The notes under the pieces were generated by a model. It worked only from the letters and a program-made list of their open reading frames with translations. It did no database searches and had not been told where the DNA came from. Of a stretch of DNA of 46,423 bases, positions 36,251 through 43,471 are shown piece by piece; the stretch's first letter is position 1, and every line of letters starts with the position of its first letter. The stretch is taken from contig JAZRZQ010000086.1 in NCBI GenBank assembly GCA_045601445.1, forward strand, positions 1 through 46,423, in the 5' to 3' direction. The translations under genes and the position numbers were made by a program. The stretch comes from RGIG5579 sp045601445 (GTDB lineage Bacteria; Bacillota; Clostridia; Oscillospirales; SIG627).

Positions 36251-37018
36251 TTATCCTTTTTTGTTTTCTTCATTCTCGCCGAACCAGGTCAGAAGCGCCT
36301 CGCGCGCGGCCTCCTGCTCGGCCTCTCTCTTGCTGGTGCCGACACCGACTCCGATGGAGTTGGAATTGATCAATACCTCAACGGTAAACTCCTTTTGATG
36401 ATCGGGGCCCTTTTCGGCAATCAGACGGTACTCCACCTTTTCTCCGGGGCTGGTCTGAACCTTTTCCTGAAGCAGACTTTTGTAATCGTCGTCGCGAAGC
36501 CTGCCGCCGTGCATCAGCCGCCCGAGGCGCTCCTCGACAAAGCCGAGAACGAAGCGCTCGGCAAGTTCAATGCCGGCGTCCAGATACAAGGCGGCAATGA
36601 TCGCCTCCATACAGTCGGCCAACACGTTTTTCTGTTTTCTGCCGCCGCCGTCCTCCAACCCGCGGCTGAGAAGCATATAGCGGCCAAGCTCGATCTTTTT
36701 GGCGTATTCAAACAGCGCCTCCGCGCACACCAGCGAGGCGCGCAGTTTGGTGAGAACGCCCTCCTGATAGGTCTTGTGATCCGAAAAAAGATGGCGGGAG
36801 ACGATCAGGGACAGGATGGAGTCTCCCAAAAACTCCAAGCGCTCGTTGTGCTCATACAGCACGCGGCTCTTCTTCTCATTGGAAAAAGAGGAATGCGTCA
36901 GCGCGGCCAAAAGCAGATGCAAATTTTGAAAGCGATAACCGATCAAGTCCTGCAGCTGTTCGCTTCGAGCCAAAAAATACTTTGGGTAATCCGATAATTC
37001 GGCACGTTTTGCTTCCAT
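36251..37018 (-). CDS. rnc: ribonuclease III
   Basis: Double-strand RNA endonuclease for rRNA and mRNA processing. 255 residues: RNase III domain with signature NERLEFLGDSIL (59-70) and second metal-binding region ADCMEAIIAALYLDAG; dsRNA-binding domain from about 177 (DYKSLLQEKVQT, GVGTSKREAEQEAAREAL). It starts 2 bases after the plsX stop. An acpP gene usually lies between plsX and rnc; it is absent here. Confidence 0.97.
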   Translation of the reverse strand: MEAKRAELSDYPKYFLARSEQLQDLIGYRFQNLHLLLAALTHSSFSNEKKSRVLYEHNERLEFLGDSILSLIVSRHLFSDHKTYQEGVLTKLRASLVCAEALFEYAKKIELGRYMLLSRGLEDGGGRKQKNVLADCMEAIIAALYLDAGIELAERFVLGFVEERLGRLMHGGRLRDDDYKSLLQEKVQTSPGEKVEYRLIAEKGPDHQKEFTVEVLINSNSIGVGVGTSKREAEQEAAREALLTWFGENEENKKG

Positions 37019-37020
37019 TG

Positions 37021-38037
37021 TTACGCCTCGTTTTTCTTTGCGTTTTCGCCAATGACCGAAAGAGCGGAAGAAATGTCGGACGAGGCGAAGCGAACCGCTT
37101 GCGCCACGGCACTTTCGATCGCCTCGGCACGGGATGCGCCGTGAGCCTTAATGACCGGACGGCAGGTGCCGAGAAGCGGCGCTCCGCCGTATTTTTCATA
37201 CGAAAGGCGCTCGCGGAAGGCGGCGATTTTTTTGCGGATCAAAAGATAAGCCAGCGCACCGGAAAGGCCGCTTCGGAACACACGCTTCAATTCCTTGCCG
37301 ATGAACTTTCCGAAGCCCTCGGAAAGCTTTAGGATGACGTTACCCACAAAGCCGTCGCAAACCAAAACGTCCGCGCCGCCGAGCGGGATCTCTCTTGCTT
37401 CGACGTTGCCGACGAACGAAAGATCGCACCGATCTTTTAAGAGCTTGTGCGTTTCGACGTAGAGAGGGGTTCCCTTGGTCTCCTCGGCGCCGTTGTTCAC
37501 GAGTCCGACGCGAGGGTTCGGGAGAGAAAAGATGCCCTTCATATAAGCGCTTCCCATCTGCGCGAATTGCACGAGCTCCTCGGGCGTGACCTCGATATTG
37601 GCACCGCTGTCAAGAAGCAGGGTGGGATTGGTCAGGGGAAGAACCGTTCCGATCGCACAGCGTCGAATGCCGGCCAGCTTTAATTTGTAGATACGGCTGG
37701 AAGCACCGACCAGAAGTGCACCCGTCGAACCGGCGGACAGGAAGGCGTCTCCCTCCCCGTCGCGCAGGAGCGCAAGACCGACTGCCATGGAAGAATCCTT
37801 TTTGCTCTTTATGATACACAGCGGATCGTCCTCCATTTCAATTTTGGTGGGCGCGTGCACGATTCGAAAGCCATCGGAGTCGATGCCGTGCTTGGAAAAC
37901 ACCGCTCGGATGGCACTCTCATCCCCCGTCAGGACGATCTCTTCGATCTGCGGATTTTTTTTCTTTCCCGCAACCGCACCGAGAACGATCTCATCGGGCG
38001 CGTGATCGCCGCCCATCGCGTCAATGATTAGTTTCAT
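37021..38037 (-). CDS. plsX: phosphate acyltransferase PlsX
   Basis: Peripheral membrane enzyme converting acyl-ACP to acyl phosphate for phospholipid synthesis. 338 residues. Start motif IIDAMGGDHAP, then ALLVGASSRIYKLKLAGIRR, LPNPRVGLVNNGAEETKGT and DVLVCDGFVGNVILKLSEG, all characteristic. The ATG at 38037 was chosen over a TTG six bases upstream because it fits the family N-terminus (MKLIIDAMGG) and AGTAGG is suitably spaced. PgsA, which acts later in the same lipid route, is also in this window. Confidence 0.96.
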   Translation of the reverse strand: MKLIIDAMGGDHAPDEIVLGAVAGKKKNPQIEEIVLTGDESAIRAVFSKHGIDSDGFRIVHAPTKIEMEDDPLCIIKSKKDSSMAVGLALLRDGEGDAFLSAGSTGALLVGASSRIYKLKLAGIRRCAIGTVLPLTNPTLLLDSGANIEVTPEELVQFAQMGSAYMKGIFSLPNPRVGLVNNGAEETKGTPLYVETHKLLKDRCDLSFVGNVEAREIPLGGADVLVCDGFVGNVILKLSEGFGKFIGKELKRVFRSGLSGALAYLLIRKKIAAFRERLSYEKYGGAPLLGTCRPVIKAHGASRAEAIESAVAQAVRFASSDISSALSVIGENAKKNEA

Positions 38038-38051
38038 TGTCAAAACCTACT

Positions 38052-40304
38052 TTATTCTTTGTATTTGCATTCCTTGGAAGAGCAAACGACCGCGCCGTTC
38101 TTCATCTTCACCAAAAGACTTCCGCAGGTGGGGCAAACGCCGCCCGTCGGCTCGTTCCAAAGAGAAAAATCGCACTTGGGGTACTGATCGCAACCGAAGA
38201 AGGTGCTCTTTCTGCCGCGCTTTTCAACGATCTCACCGCCGCATTTGGGGCAGGCGACGCCGATCTTTCTTGCCTTTTGGCGGGTAAAGCGGCAATCGGG
38301 GTAGTTTTGGCAAGCGTAAAACTCGCCGAAGCGCCCCTTTTTCAGAACGACCGGAGCGCCGCAGATCTCGCAGGTCATTCCCTCGACGACGACCTCCTCT
38401 TCCTTTTCTGCGCGCGGGGCGATCTTGCCGTCGCGCGTGAGGGTCATCGTGGTTTTGCACTCGGGATAATTGGGGCAGGCCGCAAATTTTCCGAAGCGAC
38501 CGGATTTTACGATCATCCTGCTGCCGCAATTCGGGCAGGTCTCCTCCAATTCCTCCTGCGCGAGCGTGACCTTTCCGTTCTCGGAAAGATCCTTTTCCGC
38601 CTGATCGAGAAGGCGCTTGAATTCACCGTAGAAATCGGAAAGCACGGAAAGGTACTCCGCTTTCTTTTCGGCAATGTCATCGAGCTTTTTCTCGAGGTTG
38701 GCGGTAAATTCGTAATCCACGACCGTCGCGAAGTTCTTTTCCATAATATCATTCGTGACCTCGCCGAGCTCGGTCGGGACGAACTGCTTTTTATCGCGGG
38801 CAACGTAGCCGCGGTTGAGGATGGTTTCGATGGTGGGAGTGTAGGTGCTCGGTCTGCCGATGCCCTTTTCCTCCAGAACGTCGATCAGGCTTGCCTCGTT
38901 ATAGCGGCGGGGGGGCTGAGTAAAGTTCTGCTTGGGACGCAGCTCCTTGGCAACCAGCTCGTCCTTTTCCTGCAGGGCAGGCAAGCGCGCCGCCTGTGCG
39001 GGATCCTTTTCCTCGTCGCTCTTCCATTCGCCGTAGGCCTTCAAAAAGCCCTGAAACGAAACGGTCTCTCCGCTGACCTTGAACAAATATTTTTTGCCGT
39101 CGGAGCAGTCTGCCTCGATATCGACGTTTTGCACGTCGACCTTGGCGGAAGCCATTTGGCTTGCCAGGAAGCGATCCCAGATCAATTTATACAGACGGTA
39201 CTGCTCGCTGCTGAGCGCGTCCTTGAGCGATTCCGGCGTTTTTGCGGGATCGGTGGGACGGATGGCCTCGTGCGCGTCCTGACTTGAGCCCTTGGATTTG
39301 TAAACGCGGGGCTTTGCGGGATAGAATTTATCACCGTATTTATCGACGATGACACTCTTGGCCATCGACTGCGCCTCCTCGGAGATGCGAAGTGAGTCGG
39401 TTCTCATATAGGTAATCAAGCCGTGGCCCTCGTGCTTGCCGAGGCTGATACCCTCGTAGAGCCCCTGGGCGATGCTCATCGTACGCTTGGAGGAGAAGCC
39501 GAGTCGCTTGAACGCTTCCTGCTGGAGCTGAGAGGTCGTAAAGGGGGGCGGCGGATTTTTGACCTTAACGCTCGATTGCACGCTCTTGACGCGAAAGGAG
39601 GCACCCGCAAGCGATTGGAGAACCTTGTCGCAGGATTCCCGATTGGCAAGCGCCGTTTTTTTCTGCGGCGTTCCGTGGAAGCGGGCGAGAAACTCCTTGC
39701 CCTGCGGGGTAACAAACAAAATATGAAGTGTCCAAAATTCCTCGGGGACGAAGGCGCGGATCTCGCGCTCGCGATCCACAATCAAGCGGGTCGCCACCGA
39801 CTGCACTCGGCCGGCGGAAAGTCCGTTGCGCACGTTTTTCCAAAGCAGGGGGCTGAGCTTATAGCCGAGGATGCGGTCAAGAATGCGACGGGTCTGCTGA
39901 GAGTCGACCAGCGCCATATCAATCTTTCGGGGAGATGCGATCGCGGCCTTCACGGCGGGCTTTGTGACCTCGTTGAAGGAGATTCTGCCGCCGCCCTTGC
40001 CCTCAAGCGAGAGCACCTGATACAAATGCCAGCTGATGGCCTCTCCCTCTCGGTCAGGGTCGCTTGCCAGAAAGACCTTATCTGCCTTTTTGGCTTCCTT
40101 TTTGAGCTGGGCGATCAGATCGCCCTTGCCGCGGATGTTAATATATTTCGGTTCAAAGTCGTGATCGACGTCGACTCCCAAGCTGCTCTTGGGCAGGTCG
40201 CGGATATGTCCCTGACAGGCAAGGACCTTATAGCCGCTGCCGAGAAAGCCCTTGATGGTGGTTGCTTTGGAGGGAGACTCCACGATTACAAGATGGTTTG
40301 CCAT
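38052..40304 (-). CDS. topA: DNA topoisomerase I with four C-terminal zinc ribbons
   Basis: Type IA topoisomerase relaxing negative supercoils. 750 residues. TOPRIM domain with VESPSKATTI and DPDREGEAI (82-90); active-site Tyr299 in GLITYMRTDS; then four consecutive C4-type zinc ribbons (from about residue 590) beginning CPNCGSRM, CEICGAPV, CPKCGGEI and CPTCGSLL, each with a matching CxxxxxC half except the short last one. AAAGGA six bases before the ATG at 40304 fixes the start; a GTG at 40319 overlapping dprA is less likely. dprA-topA adjacency is standard in Bacillota. Confidence 0.97.
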   Translation of the reverse strand: MANHLVIVESPSKATTIKGFLGSGYKVLACQGHIRDLPKSSLGVDVDHDFEPKYINIRGKGDLIAQLKKEAKKADKVFLASDPDREGEAISWHLYQVLSLEGKGGGRISFNEVTKPAVKAAIASPRKIDMALVDSQQTRRILDRILGYKLSPLLWKNVRNGLSAGRVQSVATRLIVDREREIRAFVPEEFWTLHILFVTPQGKEFLARFHGTPQKKTALANRESCDKVLQSLAGASFRVKSVQSSVKVKNPPPPFTTSQLQQEAFKRLGFSSKRTMSIAQGLYEGISLGKHEGHGLITYMRTDSLRISEEAQSMAKSVIVDKYGDKFYPAKPRVYKSKGSSQDAHEAIRPTDPAKTPESLKDALSSEQYRLYKLIWDRFLASQMASAKVDVQNVDIEADCSDGKKYLFKVSGETVSFQGFLKAYGEWKSDEEKDPAQAARLPALQEKDELVAKELRPKQNFTQPPRRYNEASLIDVLEEKGIGRPSTYTPTIETILNRGYVARDKKQFVPTELGEVTNDIMEKNFATVVDYEFTANLEKKLDDIAEKKAEYLSVLSDFYGEFKRLLDQAEKDLSENGKVTLAQEELEETCPNCGSRMIVKSGRFGKFAACPNYPECKTTMTLTRDGKIAPRAEKEEEVVVEGMTCEICGAPVVLKKGRFGEFYACQNYPDCRFTRQKARKIGVACPKCGGEIVEKRGRKSTFFGCDQYPKCDFSLWNEPTGGVCPTCGSLLVKMKNGAVVCSSKECKYKE

Positions 40305-40315
40305 AGTTTTTCCTT

Positions 40316-41650
40316 TCACGCTTCTGCACGGTCGGTCAGGAGATACTTTCCTCCCGCGACCTTTTGCACGAGGCCTTTGATTTCAAGTTTGGTGAGGATC
40401 TTGAGCAGATCCGAGATTTTTTCGCCCTCCTGCAAAAGCACGTCTGCCAAGACAGGCTCGAACGTCAGGCGAGAATAAACCCTCCACTCGTCCGGTGCCA
40501 GATCGGGCAGAGCGGCAGAGGCTCTTTCCTTGGTTTTCTCCGATTCCTTTGCTTCCTTCTCCGTCTGCTCCCTTGCCTCCCGCTCGCGGATGGCGTCGTC
40601 CACCATCACAAATTCATATTCCGGCGGAATCGGCTTTTCCTCGTCCGCACGCTCGGAGCCGGGGAACAGATAGCCGCGAAGCTTCTTTTTCAGATCGGGC
40701 TTTTTCTTTTTCGGCGGGGTCTTTTCTTTGGCCTCGCTCTTACCGAAGAGCGGCAGAGCGCCCTTTAATTCGGGATAGGATCTTCGGTAATCCTCCACGA
40801 TGTCGTAGGCGCTGAGGCACGGCTTTGCACCTACCTTCAAGAGAAAATTGCTTCCGACCGAAGATGCGGCAAAGATGGAACCGGGAACGGCGTACAGCCC
40901 CTTTTCCTGCTTCAAGGCATCCTCCGCGGTAATCAAAGAACCGCTCTGCTCACTGCCCTCGATGACGCAGACCGCGTCGGAGATGGCAGAAATGAGGCGG
41001 TTTCTCACGGGGAAATTGCGACCGACGGGCGGAGTGCCCGGCGGATATTCGGTCATCAGAAGTCCCTTTCGGATGACCTGTTCATATAATTCGGTGTTTT
41101 CCTTCGGATATACGCGGTCAATGCCGCAACCGAGGATACCGACGGTAAAGCTTTCGTTATAAAGAGCGGCGCGATGTGCGGCGCTGTCGATGCCGCTGGC
41201 CATTCCCGAAGCAATGACCGCACCCGCACGGGCCAGATCGTAGGAAATGCGCTTGGCGGCGTGGATGCCGTATTCGCTCGGCTCGCGCGAGGCGACCACC
41301 GCTACGGTAAAACGGTTGTCAAAATCGCAGAAATTGCCGAGGTAGTAGAGCACCATCGGCTTATTGGGCAGGGCGCGAAAGCGCTGAGGATAGAAATAAT
41401 CCTCGGGCGTGGCGATGCCGATGCGATTGTCCTTACAATACTTCAAAATCGTTTCGGCACGCTCGAGATCCTTATTGCAGAGCTCTTCCTTATGGCCGTA
41501 GAAATTGGTATCGACTGCGTCGAAATCCTCCTCGCCGGCCTCGTAGATCGTTTCGGGCGAGCCGAAAAACTTCAGCAAGGTAGACGGCAAGACCGATCCC
41601 GGACGGCAGGCAAGCGAAAGCCACATCCAAAGCAAACGACGATCCTTCAT
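40316..41650 (-). CDS. dprA: DNA-processing protein DprA
   Basis: Single-strand DNA-binding RecA loader. 444 residues. The Rossmann-like core holds VAVVASREPSEYG, IASGMASGIDSAAHRAAL, GCGIDRVYPKEN, SEYPPG-type TEYPPGTPPVGRNFPVRNR and LITAEDALKQEKGLYAVPG. After it a highly charged linker (about 305-385, Lys/Glu/Pro-rich) leads to a winged-helix end (SDLLKILTKLEIKGLVQKV). The linker is longer than usual. The start at 41650 follows GGAGG; in-frame codons further upstream lie inside the methyltransferase gene. Overlaps that gene by four bases. Confidence 0.95.
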   Translation of the reverse strand: MKDRRLLWMWLSLACRPGSVLPSTLLKFFGSPETIYEAGEEDFDAVDTNFYGHKEELCNKDLERAETILKYCKDNRIGIATPEDYFYPQRFRALPNKPMVLYYLGNFCDFDNRFTVAVVASREPSEYGIHAAKRISYDLARAGAVIASGMASGIDSAAHRAALYNESFTVGILGCGIDRVYPKENTELYEQVIRKGLLMTEYPPGTPPVGRNFPVRNRLISAISDAVCVIEGSEQSGSLITAEDALKQEKGLYAVPGSIFAASSVGSNFLLKVGAKPCLSAYDIVEDYRRSYPELKGALPLFGKSEAKEKTPPKKKKPDLKKKLRGYLFPGSERADEEKPIPPEYEFVMVDDAIREREAREQTEKEAKESEKTKERASAALPDLAPDEWRVYSRLTFEPVLADVLLQEGEKISDLLKILTKLEIKGLVQKVAGGKYLLTDRAEA

Positions 41651-42441
41651 CCGTTCCTCCTTGCCGTTTCCCACAGAAAAATAGCGGCCGCAACGGCGGC
41701 GTTGAGGCTTTCCGCCCCTTGAATCGGAATGATCGCACGCTGATCCGCACCCTCGACGGCCTCGCGGCTCAAGCCCTTGCCCTCGTTTCCGATCAGAATG
41801 CAAACGGGGGAGGAGAGGGTTGCACGTTCGATGCTGACCGCATCCTTGCCAAGGCAGGCGGCGACGCTGTGAACGCCCTTTTCCCGCAAAAACGAGAACA
41901 GCTCGTGAACGCTTGCAAACGAAAGGCGCGGGATGCGGCTGATCGCTCCCATGGAGGCGCGGACGGCCTTCGTCCCGAACGGATCGGCGCCGCCGACGAG
42001 CAGAACGCCGTCAAAGCCGAGCGCCAGCGCGGTACGAAGAACGGTGCCGAGGTTGCCCGGATCCTGCACGTTTTCCAGCGCGATCAGCTTCTCAAAGCGG
42101 CACAGGGGAAGAGCCTTCTCAAAGCGATCGCGGCGGTAGACCGAGACGATGCCCTGACTTCCCTTTTCGCTGGTGATTTTTTCGAACACGAACGGAAGGA
42201 GCGAATAACAGACGGTTTCGGGCGAGGGGGCAAGCGCCTTCTCAATGCGCTCCCGCTCCCGCTCGGCGTCGGTGGAGAGAAACACCGCTTCGGGATAAAG
42301 CCCGATCGCGGCAAAATCAAAAAAGAGCGTGAGCCCTTCGGCAACGAACAGCCCCGTCTCCTCCCGCTTCTTTTTTTCGTGAAGCGAAAAGGCGAGCTTA
42401 ACGCTCGGATTCTGACGGCTGGAAAGCAAGGTCCACTCCAT
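41647..42441 (-). CDS. TrmH/SpoU family RNA 2'-O-methyltransferase
   Basis: 264-residue SPOUT methyltransferase. N-terminal substrate-binding domain resembling L30e (FSLHEKKKREETGLFVAEG) and C-terminal knotted domain with motif 1 ENVQDPGNLGTVLRTA, motif 2 VCILIGNEGKGLS and motif 3 IPIQGAESLNAAVAAAIFLWE. Target (rRNA or tRNA) is not decided by sequence; YsgA/RlmB-like rRNA activity is likely. First gene of the nine-gene operon, with AAGGAG before the ATG and a promoter upstream. It diverges from a second SpoU gene, rlmB, 214 bases away. Confidence 0.92.
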   Translation of the reverse strand: MEWTLLSSRQNPSVKLAFSLHEKKKREETGLFVAEGLTLFFDFAAIGLYPEAVFLSTDAERERERIEKALAPSPETVCYSLLPFVFEKITSEKGSQGIVSVYRRDRFEKALPLCRFEKLIALENVQDPGNLGTVLRTALALGFDGVLLVGGADPFGTKAVRASMGAISRIPRLSFASVHELFSFLREKGVHSVAACLGKDAVSIERATLSSPVCILIGNEGKGLSREAVEGADQRAIIPIQGAESLNAAVAAAIFLWETARRNG

Positions 42442-42483
42442 TTTTCTTCTCTCCTTTCCCGAGGATTTTGGTGATACCCTTTA

Positions 42484-42513
42484 TCATATACCAAATCGAG
42501 GGAATTTTGCAAG
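42484..42513 (-). promoter_or_regulatory. sigma-A type promoter of the TrmH-dprA-topA operon
   Basis: Minus strand: -35 TTGCAA (42508-42513), 18-base spacer, -10 TATGAT (42484-42489). No terminator is seen before the end of leuS, so it may drive all nine genes. Confidence 0.65.
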
Positions 42514-42597
42514 AGTTTTTTCATATAAATATTAAATAAAATGTAGAAAGTCGTTTTTTCGTTGAAAAACACAGGCAGACGCGTCCGAAGAGCTTTT

Positions 42598-42648
42598 TTG
42601 AAAAAAAGTGAAAAAACTCTATACAATTTCTTTTTTATGTGATATAAT
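42598..42648 (+). promoter_or_regulatory. promoter region of rlmB (two overlapping candidates)
   Basis: Candidate A: TTGAAA (42598-42603), 16 bases, TATACA (42620-42625). Candidate B: -10 TATAAT (42643-42648) with a poor -35 (TATACA, 17 bases upstream). B would start transcription at or next to the rlmB ATG. The intergenic stretch 42442-42655 is AT-rich and shows nothing else beyond these sites. Confidence 0.55.
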
Positions 42649-42655
42649 ACAAGAT

Positions 42656-43432
42656 ATGAGAAAAAAAGATTATGTTCCATCGGATTCGTCCCTTGAGCGA
42701 AAAGATCAGAGCGCACTTCCCGTCGCGGGGAGAAACGCGGTGCTGGAGCTTTTGACCTCAGGCAGAGACATTGAAAAGATTTACCTGCAACGCGACGGCA
42801 TCGGCTCTCTTCGCGTTATTTTAGCCAAAGCGAAGGAGAGAAAAATCCCGCTGGCTTGGGCGGACAAGGCCAAACTGACTGCTATGGCGGGCGGTTCATT
42901 CCACCAAGGCGCCGTTGCCTTTGCCGCACAAAAGGAATACGTTACCGTCGACGAGCTGTTTGCCATCGCCGAGGAGCGCGCAGAGTCCCCCTTTTTCGTC
43001 CTTGCGGACGGGATCGAGGACCCCCACAACCTCGGCGCGATCATCCGTTGCTGTGAAGGAGCGGGCGTACACGGGCTGATCCTGCCCAAGGCCAACGCCG
43101 TCGGCATCACGCCCACCGTCATCAAGGCAAGCGCGGGCGCGGCAGAGCATTTGGCGATCGCCAGAGTCTCCAATCTCGCACAAACGATTGATCGCCTTCG
43201 CGAAAGAGGGGTTTGGGTCTATGCGTGCGAGGCCGACGGAAAGCCCTACGATCAAACCGATTACAAGGGCCCGATCGCCATTGTGCTCGGCAGTGAGGGC
43301 TTCGGTGTTTCCCGTTTGGTCAAGGAAAAAGGCGACTTTATCGTTTCCTTGCCGATGAGGGGAAAGGTCAACTCTCTGAACGTATCCTGTGCCGCCGCCG
43401 TGATCCTGTACGAGGCGGTCAAATACCGATAA
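42656..43432 (+). CDS. rlmB: 23S rRNA (guanosine-2'-O-)-methyltransferase RlmB-like
   Basis: 258-residue SpoU methyltransferase, likely modifying G2251 of 23S rRNA. VAGRNAVLELLTSGRDIEKI is the N-terminal RlmB pattern. Knot motifs are DGIEDPHNLGAIIRC, IVLGSEGFGVSRLV and LPMRGKVNSLNVSCAAAVIL. The start ATG at 42656 lies only 7 bases after a TATAAT and has no ribosome binding site, so the mRNA may be leaderless or start at the earlier promoter candidate. Followed by the P-type ATPase-like gene after 39 bases, probably in one transcript. Confidence 0.93.
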   Translation: MRKKDYVPSDSSLERKDQSALPVAGRNAVLELLTSGRDIEKIYLQRDGIGSLRVILAKAKERKIPLAWADKAKLTAMAGGSFHQGAVAFAAQKEYVTVDELFAIAEERAESPFFVLADGIEDPHNLGAIIRCCEGAGVHGLILPKANAVGITPTVIKASAGAAEHLAIARVSNLAQTIDRLRERGVWVYACEADGKPYDQTDYKGPIAIVLGSEGFGVSRLVKEKGDFIVSLPMRGKVNSLNVSCAAAVILYEAVKYR

Positions 43433-43471
43433 ATTCCGATCCATCCGATCAAGAAACAGAAAGGACAGCGT

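Noticed and set aside
41651..41803. 51-residue N-terminal extension of DprA
   Set aside because: Lies in the methyltransferase gene in another frame; the ATG at 41650 follows GGAGG and matches the family start.
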